NCBI GenBank assembly: GCA_015057315.1
Contig: SVER01000006.1
Coordinates: 62,001-126,000 of the forward strand
Direction of reading: 5' to 3'
Source of the DNA: Pseudobutyrivibrio ruminis
GTDB taxonomy: Bacteria; Bacillota; Clostridia; Lachnospirales; Lachnospiraceae
DNA: 64,000 nt
Shown here: positions 36,106 through 44,349 of the stretch, in pieces
How positions within the stretch are numbered: the stretch's first letter is position 1
Layout of the letters: every line of letters begins with the position of its first letter
Made by a program: the position numbers and the translations under genes
Notes under the pieces: model-generated
What the model was told of the DNA's origin: nothing
What the model saw: the letters and a program-made list of their open reading frames with translations, nothing else
Databases searched by the model: none

Positions 36106-37661
36106 TGGAAAATCTACGCACGCTTTGGGAGAAAACCGCCGGCTCCTACAAACAGCTTACCGCCATCAGGTATTTGGATAAAAAGGAAATAAAAGAGGTT
36201 ACCTACGATAGCTTAGATAAAATGATAAGGTTAATCCGAGGGGGGCTATATAGTACTGGAATATCTGCTTCCCATGTGGCTATCATAGGCGAAACCAGTG
36301 TTCAGTGGATAGCCAGCTATCTTGCCATAGTAACTGGTGATAATGTGGCTGTGCCCCTTGATGCCCTACTGCCCGCGGAGGGTCTAATCGATTTATTAAA
36401 TCGCTCTCATGCTAAGGTACTGTTTTTAAGTCCTAAGCTTATTAGCCTTGCAGACCAGGCTCTTAAGCTGTGTCCTAATCTGAAACAGATTTGGCTGCTT
36501 AACGATTCTTACGAACAGTTTATCCAAAACGCCAGAATTGGTACATTACCAGAGCTAATGAACCTTGGTAATAATAAGATTGATGTGATTGCCTCTAGTC
36601 CATCCAGCCTTGCCACAATCATATTTACATCTGGCACCACCGGCAAAAGCAAGGGTGTAATGCTTACCCAAAAGAATCTGTACGACAATGTAGCTAATGT
36701 ACAATATGAGGTGGAGCCAGGCTGTGTAATGATGAGTGTGCTTCCTATTCATCATGCTTACTGCCTTGTTATGGACTGGCTAAAAGGGTTCTCTCTAGGT
36801 TCTATAGTATGCATCAACGATTCCTTCATGCACATGGTGAAAAACATGAGCATCTTCAAGCCAGAGGTAATACTGATGGTGCCGCTTATGATTGAATCCA
36901 TATACAAAAGATTGTCAGCTAATGCTGATTGGCCTGTTGATGTTATTAAAGAAAAAATATTTGGTGGAAATCTTAGAATCATTTTTACTGGTGGAGCCCA
37001 CCTTGACCCATTTTATATTGAAGAGTTTGCCAAATATGGAGTTTATATTTTAGAAGGCTATGGAATGTCTGAGTGTTCACCTGTAATTACTACAAATACT
37101 CCTGATAATCACAAGCCAGGCTCTATTGGAAAGCCTCTTGATAATGTGGAAATCAAACTCGAAAATGACGAAATATTAGTCCGTGGCACCAGTGTTATGA
37201 AAGGCTATTTTGAAATGCCTGCAGAAACTGAAGCAGCCTTTACAGATGGTTGGCTTCACACTGGAGACAAGGGATACATTGATGAGGATGGTTATTTATT
37301 CATTAACGGTCGTGTCAAAAATCTAATCATTATGTCTAACGGGGAAAACATTTCGCCGGAAGAGATAGAAAATAAAATCGCTTTGAACCCTTTGGTGTCT
37401 GAGGTTATCATATCAGGCAACAATACAGGGCTTACCGCCCACATCTATCCTGATATGGATTATGCTAAAGCACATAACATTAGCCCTTTTGATATCAACA
37501 ATGTACTACAGGATTTTATTGATGAATATAATAAAGCCCAGCCAAGCTACAGGCATATTACAAGCCTTATAGTCAGGACTGAGCCGTTTATTAGAAGCAC
37601 TACTGGTAAAATCAAACGAAATGATCCATTAAATCTCAATAAAGGGCAAGATGCCGTTTAA
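36105..37661 (+). CDS. AMP-forming acyl ligase (acyl-CoA/acyl-ACP synthetase family)
   Basis: 518 residues. Adenylation-enzyme motifs are intact: TIIFTSGTTGKSKGV (from 171), EGYGMSECSPVI, WLHTGDKGYIDEDGYLFINGRVKNLI, and the C-terminal Lys region TGKIKR. It probably activates a fatty or other carboxylic acid and loads it on the neighbouring carrier protein. GGAGG lies just before its ATG inside the carrier gene end. The last 33 nt overlap the convergent TetR gene on the other strand. Confidence 0.88.
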   Translation: MENLRTLWEKTAGSYKQLTAIRYLDKKEIKEVTYDSLDKMIRLIRGGLYSTGISASHVAIIGETSVQWIASYLAIVTGDNVAVPLDALLPAEGLIDLLNRSHAKVLFLSPKLISLADQALKLCPNLKQIWLLNDSYEQFIQNARIGTLPELMNLGNNKIDVIASSPSSLATIIFTSGTTGKSKGVMLTQKNLYDNVANVQYEVEPGCVMMSVLPIHHAYCLVMDWLKGFSLGSIVCINDSFMHMVKNMSIFKPEVILMVPLMIESIYKRLSANADWPVDVIKEKIFGGNLRIIFTGGAHLDPFYIEEFAKYGVYILEGYGMSECSPVITTNTPDNHKPGSIGKPLDNVEIKLENDEILVRGTSVMKGYFEMPAETEAAFTDGWLHTGDKGYIDEDGYLFINGRVKNLIIMSNGENISPEEIENKIALNPLVSEVIISGNNTGLTAHIYPDMDYAKAHNISPFDINNVLQDFIDEYNKAQPSYRHITSLIVRTEPFIRSTTGKIKRNDPLNLNKGQDAV

Positions 37662-38204
37662 AAATACAGTAGTTAGAATATCAGCTATTTCCTCAGCGGG
37701 GGCTTTACAATCCTCCGCTGTCCATTTGTGAAGCACACCAAGATTAATCCCTATGGTAGCTGCTATATAATAAGAAAAGCTCTGATTATTCTTGATTATT
37801 CCAGAACCAACCTCACTTACCTTAGCAACATAACGATGAAACATAAGCATAGCTTTTTCAAGAAAGCTATCCCCTCTTGGACTGTGCAATATGCTGGTTA
37901 AAAAGGGATTATCCTTGGTGTAATTGCAAATAGCGAGAAAATAGGAATGGCACAGCTGCCTGTCTCCCTTTGGATGAAAGCTTTCCATCAGCTCAAAAAT
38001 ATCATTGATAGTCTTGTCCTCTGCAGCGCTTATCAGTGCAGGCACATTCTCATAGTGATTATAAAATGTACTCCTAACAATTCCTGATTTTTTCACCACA
38101 TCAGACACTGTAATTTTTTCAAACTGCTTTTCCTTGCTCAGCAGGAAGAATGCCCCTATAATAGCATCCTCCGCTGTGCTGTATCTTTCATCTAATTCTT
38201 TCAT
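37629..38204 (-). CDS. TetR/AcrR family regulator
   Basis: 191 residues, ATG at 38204 behind GGAG. The N-terminal helix-turn-helix is typical: AIIGAFFLLSKEKQFEKITVSDVVKK read as two segments, then SGIVRSTFYNHYENVPALI. The C-terminal ligand domain is divergent (DUF4190-free, TetR_C type). Its 3' end overlaps that of the acyl ligase gene by 33 nt tail to tail, so it probably controls that operon, perhaps through the palindrome at 34346-34365; the ligand could be an acyl compound. That link is inference. Confidence 0.85.
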   Translation of the reverse strand: MKELDERYSTAEDAIIGAFFLLSKEKQFEKITVSDVVKKSGIVRSTFYNHYENVPALISAAEDKTINDIFELMESFHPKGDRQLCHSYFLAICNYTKDNPFLTSILHSPRGDSFLEKAMLMFHRYVAKVSEVGSGIIKNNQSFSYYIAATIGINLGVLHKWTAEDCKAPAEEIADILTTVFLNGILPFIEI

Positions 38205-38269
38205 AACCGTCTCCGTAAATTCGTTGCAGCTATTTTAAAAGCCAGTGCGTAGCTAACAAGCTATTAAAA

Positions 38270-38365
38270 AACCACCCTGTAGGCAACAAGCTCTAATATT
38301 TCTTAAGCGAAGCTTTCTATGCTGAGCGTAGAAATCATTAGGCTTGTAGCCGTGACTGGGTGGTT
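38270..38365 (-). terminator. Long branched terminator after phosphoglucomutase
   Basis: Outer stem AACCACCC / GGGTGGTT, a second stem pairing GGCTACAAGC with GCTTGTTGCC, and an inner hairpin. On the minus strand the outer stem is followed by TTTTTAAT. Unusually long for a terminator (96 nt). Confidence 0.75.
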
Positions 38366-38372
38366 GTGTTAC

Positions 38373-40055
38373 TTAGCTAAATAATGGTTTTAAAGCATCA
38401 GCAAGCTTGTCTTTCATTGCCTGTGCCTCAGCAAGATCCTTACCCTTTGTAGTGAAGTAAGTCTTAATCTTAGGCTCTGTACCTGAAGGACGAACAACTA
38501 CTGTACATCCATTCTCAAGACCGTAGATAAGTACGTTTGCTGATGGAAGACCAGTCTCTGCTGTGTTCTTGTAATCTGTAACCTTTGTTACAGCAATGCC
38601 TGCGATATCCTTTGGTGGATTCTCACGAAGAGAGCTCATAATACCAGCCATTGTGTCCATACCTGAAAGGCCTGGGAACTCGAATGAGTCTACCTTGTTA
38701 AGGTAACGGCCATACTCAGCATAAATCTCCTCAAGACGCTGCTTGATAGAGCTTCCGATGCTGCGATAGTAAGCAGCCATCTCGCAGATAAGCATTGAAC
38801 CAATAACTGCATCCTTATCACGTACATAAGGACCAGCAAGGTATCCATAAGACTCTTCGAAACCGAAGATAAATCTATCAACTTCTCCGTCAGCCTCAAG
38901 ACCGGCAATCTGATCACCAATCCACTTGAAGCCTGTAAGAACTGAACGAAGCTCTACGCCGTAGTGCTCTGCAACTGCATCTGCAAGTGGTGTAGAAACG
39001 ATTGACTTAACTGCTACAGGGTTCTTTGGCATTGTGCCCTTTTCGATACGTCCTGCTGCAATGTAATCAAGAAGAAGTACACCAACCTCGTTACCAGAAA
39101 CAAGCTCATAGCTTCCGTCTGGACACTTCATAGCGATACCAACACGGTCTGCATCTGGGTCAGTAGCAAGCATAAGGTCTGCACCCTCCTTCTTAGCAAG
39201 CTCAAGACCAAGCTCAAGTGCCTCTAAGATTTCTGGGTTTGGATAGCTACATGTTGTGAAGTAACCGTTAGGATATTCCTGCTCAGGAACGATTGTGATA
39301 TCTGTGATACCAATATCGTTAAGAACACGTGTAACTGGAACTAAACCAGAACCGTTAAGTGGGCTGTAAACAAGCTTAAGACCAGCTGTCTTGCAAAGAC
39401 CTGGACGAACCTGACGCTCTTCGATTGCTGCGTAGAATGCGTTCTTGCAATCATCTCCAACGAACTTGATAAGTCCCTTCTCAACACCCTCAGCGAAAGA
39501 CATAACTTTTGCACCTGTGAGGACATCTGTCTTCTGAATCTCCGCATATACGATAGCTGCTGCATCATCTGTCATCTGGCAGCCGTCTGGACCGTATGCC
39601 TTGTAACCATTGTATTTAGCAGGGTTATGAGAAGCTGTTACCATAATACCTGCGTTGCATTTATAGTATCTAGTAGCGAATGAAAGTGCTGGAACTGGCA
39701 TAAGTGCATCGTAAATACGAACATTAATACCATTAGCAGCAAGAACACCAGCTGCAGCCTTAGCGAAAACATCGCTCTTGATACGGCTATCGTAGCTGAT
39801 AGCAACTGTCTGGTTACCACCCTGTGTCTTAACCCAGTTTGCAAGTCCCTGTGTAGCCTGACGTACAACATATACGTTCATTCTGTTAGTACCTGCACCG
39901 AGGACACCACGAAGGCCAGCAGTACCAAATGCAAGTGCTACTGCAAATCTGTCCTTAATCTCGTCATCGTTACCCTCAATCTTTGCAAGCTCAGGCTTTA
40001 AATCTGGATCATCCAAATCCGCTGCAAGCCAACGCTTATAATCATCATTGTACAT
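38373..40055 (-). CDS. pgcA: Phosphoglucomutase / phosphomannomutase
   Basis: 560 residues. AAGGAG fits the ATG at 40055 (9 nt spacing); the ATG at 40064 would overlap the site itself. The alpha-D-phosphohexomutase signatures are present: TASHNP at about 140-145 with the phospho-Ser, DPDADRVGIA (metal loop, near 298), GFEESYGYLAG (sugar loop) and RPSGTEPKIK (phosphate loop). It interconverts glucose-1-phosphate and glucose-6-phosphate for glycan synthesis and glycogen. Codon use is strongly biased, suggesting high expression. Monocistronic, between a terminator and the 52-bp repeat array. Confidence 0.93.
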   Translation of the reverse strand: MYNDDYKRWLAADLDDPDLKPELAKIEGNDDEIKDRFAVALAFGTAGLRGVLGAGTNRMNVYVVRQATQGLANWVKTQGGNQTVAISYDSRIKSDVFAKAAAGVLAANGINVRIYDALMPVPALSFATRYYKCNAGIMVTASHNPAKYNGYKAYGPDGCQMTDDAAAIVYAEIQKTDVLTGAKVMSFAEGVEKGLIKFVGDDCKNAFYAAIEERQVRPGLCKTAGLKLVYSPLNGSGLVPVTRVLNDIGITDITIVPEQEYPNGYFTTCSYPNPEILEALELGLELAKKEGADLMLATDPDADRVGIAMKCPDGSYELVSGNEVGVLLLDYIAAGRIEKGTMPKNPVAVKSIVSTPLADAVAEHYGVELRSVLTGFKWIGDQIAGLEADGEVDRFIFGFEESYGYLAGPYVRDKDAVIGSMLICEMAAYYRSIGSSIKQRLEEIYAEYGRYLNKVDSFEFPGLSGMDTMAGIMSSLRENPPKDIAGIAVTKVTDYKNTAETGLPSANVLIYGLENGCTVVVRPSGTEPKIKTYFTTKGKDLAEAQAMKDKLADALKPLFS

Positions 40056-40181
40056 AATATTCATCTCCTTGTTTTGCTAACTTAAAACTCCTTTAATTTT
40101 AAGTTTTTAGGTTAGGCATGTCAACCAAAGTAATGTTAATTATTTTTTGTATATCTAATTGGGTTGGACGCGGCGCCTGAA

Positions 40182-40377
40182 TTTACCACTATAAAACAGA
40201 TTCTTCTATATTCAGTGGTAATTTCTGTGTATCTTTACCACTGTAAAACAGATTCTTCCATATTCAGTGGTAATTTCTGAGTATCTTTACCACTGTAAAT
40301 CGGCTTCTTCCATATTCAGTGGTAATTTGGGGTAATCTTTACCACTGTAAATCAGCTTCTTCCATATTCAGTGGTAA
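40182..40377. repeat. Four-unit 52-bp tandem repeat with internal dyad
   Basis: Units start at 40182, 40234, 40286 and 40338, exactly 52 bp apart. Each runs TTTACCACT(G/A)TAAA..C, then (G)CTTCTTCCATATTCAGTGGTAAT and a short linker TTCTGTGTATC or similar. TTACCACTG and CAGTGGTAA in each unit form a stem of 9 bp. The last unit stops 3 bases before the folC stop codon. Units are about 85-95 percent identical; there are no unique spacers, so this is not CRISPR. The rest of the gap (40065-40181) shows nothing. Confidence 0.92.
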
Positions 40378-40380
40378 AGC

Positions 40381-41745
40381 CTAAGCTTTTGATTCATTAC
40401 TTATTTGAGATATTAGATATAGTGAACCTGCAATACAGACTACATCTGCTTTTTCCTTGATGCCATCAAGTGTCATATCAGCACCGAGTACGACTGCATC
40501 CACGCCTCTTGCCCTTATCATCTCTGCCAGCTTCTCTGGTGGCATGGTACGAGGGTTTGGAACGGCTACAGTATAGCATTTATCTGCAATAGGAAGCAGT
40601 GTGTCTAGGATGATGTCTACTTCCTTGTCGGCTAGGATGCCAAGTACAAATGTAATTTTCTTGCCAGGGAAGTATTCTTCTAAAGACTGGCGAAGGACTG
40701 TGGCACCTTGTCTGTTATGGCCGCCATCTATGATTACCGGTGGATTATCGGAAAGCAATGTAAACCTTCCAAACCACTTCGTATTTGCGATACCTTCTGC
40801 TATAGCTTCTTCACTAATTGGATAACCTAGGGCGAACAGCGTTCTTGCTGCTGCTATAGCTAAAGCTGCGTTGTCAATCTGATAGGTACCGAGCATAGTA
40901 GTGAAATACTCTTTACCATCTGCCGTCATAAACCTCTGTCCATGAATATCCCTAGTGATTACCTTAGATGATTGGACGAATTCTATAGGAACAATCTCAT
41001 TTATTTTTTCTACAAATTCAATTTCGGTGCAACTGTCATCCTTATAATATGTAATCTCCATATCTTCAAATGACTTACAAACTTTCCTTAAAACCTGTTC
41101 AACCTCTCGTTCCTGCACAGCACTTACTACTGTAGTTCCAGACTTTATTATCCCAGCTTTTTCTGTAGCAATCTCCGTAAGTGTGTTTCCAAGAATAGTC
41201 ATGTGGTCGTAGCTAATAGGAGTGATAACCGACACTAGTGGTGCAGGGATTACATTAGTAGTGTCCATCCTGCCACCCATGCTCACTTCTAGCAGCACCA
41301 GCTCACAGCCCATTTTTATAAAATAAATAAAAGCCATCACTGTCAAAAACTCATACTCGCTGACAAAAATCCCTTCACTAGCAAGCTCATCATAGGCTGG
41401 CTTAACCTGAGAAAACACCTCTGCAAAATCTTCATCAGAAATATCAATGCCATTCACCCTAAACATTTCGTTATAGCGATACAAGAAAGGTGAAGTAAAG
41501 GCACCCGTAACAACGGATGCCTCATTAAGAATATTAGCCAAATATGTGCAGGTTGAACCTTTGCCGTTGGTTCCTGCTATATGAACATATTTAAGTTTAT
41601 CCTGAGGCCTATCAAGCTTTTCTAATAACATAAGCTCCGCATCCAGTGAGAAAAAATCCTTCTTTGCACCACCATCAACTGGTGGTGTGAAATGGGGCAT
41701 ATTCTTGAAAAACCTGATGGCCTTGTCATAGCTATAATCTATCAT
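40381..41745 (-). CDS. folC: Bifunctional folylpolyglutamate synthase / dihydrofolate synthase
   Basis: 454 residues. The Mur-ligase-like P-loop AGTNGKGST is at 57-65. Other family blocks: SPFLYRYNEMFRVNG, EVSMGGRMDTTNV, and DGGHNRQGA. It adds glutamate to folates, retaining them in the cell, and may make dihydrofolate. Its ATG overlaps the folT stop (ATGA), so the folate transporter component and this enzyme are made together under the THF riboswitch. Confidence 0.93.
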   Translation of the reverse strand: MIDYSYDKAIRFFKNMPHFTPPVDGGAKKDFFSLDAELMLLEKLDRPQDKLKYVHIAGTNGKGSTCTYLANILNEASVVTGAFTSPFLYRYNEMFRVNGIDISDEDFAEVFSQVKPAYDELASEGIFVSEYEFLTVMAFIYFIKMGCELVLLEVSMGGRMDTTNVIPAPLVSVITPISYDHMTILGNTLTEIATEKAGIIKSGTTVVSAVQEREVEQVLRKVCKSFEDMEITYYKDDSCTEIEFVEKINEIVPIEFVQSSKVITRDIHGQRFMTADGKEYFTTMLGTYQIDNAALAIAAARTLFALGYPISEEAIAEGIANTKWFGRFTLLSDNPPVIIDGGHNRQGATVLRQSLEEYFPGKKITFVLGILADKEVDIILDTLLPIADKCYTVAVPNPRTMPPEKLAEMIRARGVDAVVLGADMTLDGIKEKADVVCIAGSLYLISQISNESKA

Positions 41746-42260
41746 ACTGCTAATCTCTTTATTCCTACCTTTTCAAGTGAATTAAGAACTGTATACATAA
41801 TCACTGTGTATACAGGAATCATAATAAGCTCCTTTGGCAGACGTGTGACAATCGCTGCAAGATAACCGTTCTTAAGATAAAGAAGGCTAAGCCAGTAGCT
41901 GTTCATGATAGTACCTACAATAAATGTGTGCACTACCTGAGCCGCAAAAATCCTAGGTAGTGTGCACTTCTTACCATGAAGCATTACACCAAAGATGATA
42001 CCACTCATGATGCCGCTGATAGTAAACCCAGGGAAGAATGGACCTGTAGGCTTAACCAAATATCCTCCGATATCTGTAAGTGCACCTACCACTCCTGCTA
42101 CGCCTGGTCCAAACATCATGCCAGCAAGGGCAATTGGAATCGAACCAAATCTGATTTCAATCAACTGATTGATAGGCAGCTTAAAGAAGCCTAGGACGAT
42201 GCCTACTGCTGTAAGCATAGCTGCAACTGTGAGTGTCTTTGTGTTCATTAATTTTTTCAT
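41742..42260 (-). CDS. folT: Folate ECF transporter S component
   Basis: 172 residues. The start is the ATG at 42260 with AAAGGAGG upstream; the frame stays open to 42380 but that part overlaps the riboswitch. Five or six membrane helices; RFGSIPIALAGMMFGPGVAGVVGALTDIGGYLVKP is the typical substrate-binding-subunit pattern of FolT. It binds folate and works with a shared ECF energy module encoded elsewhere. The riboswitch in its leader confirms the folate link. Confidence 0.9.
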   Translation of the reverse strand: MKKLMNTKTLTVAAMLTAVGIVLGFFKLPINQLIEIRFGSIPIALAGMMFGPGVAGVVGALTDIGGYLVKPTGPFFPGFTISGIMSGIIFGVMLHGKKCTLPRIFAAQVVHTFIVGTIMNSYWLSLLYLKNGYLAAIVTRLPKELIMIPVYTVIMYTVLNSLEKVGIKRLAV

Positions 42261-42329
42261 AAAAAATACACCTCCTTTGCAGTTTCCTTTTCCTACAATG
42301 AAGGCGTATACCATGTACCTTACTATGTA

Positions 42330-42423
42330 GCAGCGGGATGCGACCATAAAACCGCGGATATTCCTTCGTCCATCTGTCAACTCCCTGTACAGACAGCACT
42401 TAACGCTTTACAGTCTACTCTGC
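42330..42423 (-). promoter_or_regulatory. Tetrahydrofolate (THF) riboswitch
   Basis: On the minus strand the conserved elements occur in order: GCAG-AGTAGA (42423), GCGTTAAGTG, GGGAGTTGACAGATGGACGAAG read in two blocks, CCGCGGT, and GCATCCCGCTGC closing the P1 stem (GCAG/CTGC). This matches the folT-type THF riboswitch consensus known from Clostridia. It controls folT-folC. Confidence 0.88.
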
Positions 42424-42450
42424 ATTTGTCTAATTAATCGTTTCGCATAC

Positions 42451-42479
42451 AGTATAAGATTAGCCACCAGTTAATGCAA
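42451..42479 (-). promoter_or_regulatory. Promoter of folT-folC
   Basis: TTGCAT (42479-42474), 17-nt spacer, TATACT (42456-42451) on the minus strand, about 25 nt before the riboswitch. Confidence 0.75.
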
Positions 42480-42511
42480 TAGAAAATATTATTTTTTGCT
42501 ATAAAATAAAT

Positions 42512-43477
42512 TTATCTCTCTGAAAACTGCTTTATTGTATTAAGGATTGCTTCCCTGTTCTTTCCTTCTAAATAATACTGAGACAGCTCATCCTTATGGT
42601 ATTCCGCTATAGATCCGCTTGTCCCTTTTTCCAACAGTTCTGTAAAAAATCTCTCCCAACTAAAATATATTCTAGAATCAATATAATCTTCTGGTGTTTC
42701 CAATATTTTTTGCAAATCATTAATATCTACTACTTTTGATTTCAAGATAAACCACTCGAAGGATTCTGGTAAAATCAATCCTATTTTATATCCCATATCT
42801 CTAAGCTGAAGGATTTTATCTATAAAAGCGCCAAATGCAGCTCCATCAGCTATAACATAACAACCATCTTTAGTATCTAGTGACAATATTTTTTTATAAA
42901 TGTTCGAATTTCCATCTGCGCTTATGCAAGAAATGTCGGGAACCGCTACTGAATAAAACTGGTAACCTGATTTACTATCTTCAACTATTAAACACTTTGC
43001 CGATATTTTTTTATTTTCAACATCATCATACAAAGGATAAAATTCATTATATACACGTTGCGGGAAATTGTACTTACCAGAATTTCTTATACCATAAACT
43101 TCGTTTACGCTATATGGCAGACATTTAAGATAATCACGCGTTATAAGTACATAATAGTTTGATGTATTTTTTATTACACTGGCAAACTCCTTCGTTTTAA
43201 TAAAATCATAGTCCTCGTCAATAAAGATAATAGAGTCTGATACAGATTTAATTGCTTCCTGCCACGCAATTAGGCCATCAGAATATACCACACAAGGAAC
43301 ATCTGACTCTACTTTGACACCTGTTCTCCCCTGGAATCTAGCAAATTGACTAAGCAAATCAATCAACGTGGTTTTTCCTGTTGCACTATCACCACGGATT
43401 ACCGTAATATTCCTTTTGATTTCAAACTCATATTTTATTTTTTTCGTCTCTACTATAATATGGTGACTTCCTATCAT
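42512..43477 (-). CDS. P-loop ATPase partner of a DUF4869-like protein
   Basis: 321 residues. Walker A GDSATGKTT (29-37) is preceded by a strand typical of ABC/SMC-like ATPases (KRNITVIRG), and Walker B is IIFIDED (83-89). The rest (VLITRDYLKCLPYSVNEVYGI, later YYLEGKNREAILNTI) matches no family I can name. No signature motif (LSGGQ) is visible, so it is not a transporter ATPase. Its ATG overlaps the stop of the DUF4869-like gene by one base (TAATG), so the two act together. Codon use and AT content are higher than in the folate genes next door. Confidence 0.65.
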   Translation of the reverse strand: MIGSHHIIVETKKIKYEFEIKRNITVIRGDSATGKTTLIDLLSQFARFQGRTGVKVESDVPCVVYSDGLIAWQEAIKSVSDSIIFIDEDYDFIKTKEFASVIKNTSNYYVLITRDYLKCLPYSVNEVYGIRNSGKYNFPQRVYNEFYPLYDDVENKKISAKCLIVEDSKSGYQFYSVAVPDISCISADGNSNIYKKILSLDTKDGCYVIADGAAFGAFIDKILQLRDMGYKIGLILPESFEWFILKSKVVDINDLQKILETPEDYIDSRIYFSWERFFTELLEKGTSGSIAEYHKDELSQYYLEGKNREAILNTIKQFSER

Positions 43478-43926
43478 TATAAGACCTCATCTATAACAGT
43501 TAATGCTGCAAGAGTAAATTCTTTTTTATCTTTATATATGCTATTTGTATTCAACAGGCATATTTCAAAATCATTTATTTCTTCAAATCTCATAGCATAG
43601 CGTAAGGTAACTGTAATATCTTCTTTTTGACCAATTTTTTGAAGCCATATTGCACAATTATCTCCACAACTAGTTGCATCAAAAATAAGGGTTGGATTCT
43701 TATAAATTGAAATAAGTGTTTTAACTCCACCAGATAGTTTTTCCGGCGGAATAGCCCCTAAAACACTGCTTTCAAAAACTTCACCCTCTTTATAGGTTGT
43801 TTTATCAACATCTCTTACCATATCCTGCACAAATGTATCTTCGAACCATTCTTGTTCGTAGTTATTATTAAACCAAGCTGGTCCATAAAGATTTTCTTCC
43901 ACTGTTCCATAAAATATTTTCAGCAT
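43477..43926 (-). CDS. DUF4869-like protein
   Basis: 149 residues, ATG at 43926 with GAGGTG 4 nt upstream. Starts MLKIFYGTVEENLYGPAWFNN, and contains SSVLGAIPPEKLSGGVKTLISIY and SCGDNCAIWLQKI, the pattern I associate with DUF4869, a family of unknown function in Firmicutes. No signal peptide. Two Cys and an Asp-rich region (FEDTFVQDMVRDVDK) are noted. Coupled to the ATPase downstream. I assign the family from memory of its pattern, so treat as tentative. Confidence 0.6.
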   Translation of the reverse strand: MLKIFYGTVEENLYGPAWFNNNYEQEWFEDTFVQDMVRDVDKTTYKEGEVFESSVLGAIPPEKLSGGVKTLISIYKNPTLIFDATSCGDNCAIWLQKIGQKEDITVTLRYAMRFEEINDFEICLLNTNSIYKDKKEFTLAALTVIDEVL

Positions 43927-44073
43927 ACAGCACCTCTTTATTACATCTTTACTGTCTTATAGTTTATTTTAGTTTGATGCTAAAATCAATAAATCATAGA
44001 TTTTCGTTTTTCACCAGAAATAGATTATGCGCAATTTGTTTTTAATGTATACTTGCCTCAATTATTTGTATAA

Positions 44074-44157
44074 GGAGGAGGTCTTCCTGGCTATATCAAC
44101 GGATTTGTAAAGCTTGATAAAAATGATTGCACGAAGATATATGAATTGATGGTTTAG
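44074..44157 (+). pseudogene. C-terminal remnant of an unidentified gene
   Basis: A plus-strand frame of 27 codons reading GGLPGYINGFVKLDKNDCTKIYELMV and a stop, preceded by an in-frame stop. It has protein-like composition but no start. It ends 17 bp before the IS element and may be the tail of a gene cut by rearrangement. The rest of 43927-44174 shows nothing. Confidence 0.35.
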
Positions 44158-44243
44158 CACGCAGTTTCGAACTATCATAAAAATGCACTCAGGCATTGCC
44201 CCAATGTCATTAAGTTAACATTGCGGTGGAGGCTACGATGAAG

Positions 44244-44280
44244 AAAACGAGATTGAAGTGATATGCTTCAATCTCGTTTT
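44244..44280. terminator. Bidirectional terminator at the 3' end of the IS
   Basis: AAAACGAGATTGAAG and CTTCAATCTCGTTTT form a 15-bp perfect stem with a 7-nt loop, with T-runs on both strands. Confidence 0.9.
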
Positions 44281-44349
44281 TTCCTTTTTTAGACATTAAA
44301 AGAAGACAGATTGTATATCTGCCTAAATAACATTTTTAACTTTTCATTT

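Noticed and set aside
40182-40377. CRISPR-like array
   Set aside because: Units are contiguous 52-bp repeats with no unique spacers, and there are no cas genes.
42261-42380. N-terminal extension of folT
   Set aside because: It would read through the riboswitch end; the AAAGGAGG site fits the ATG at 42260.
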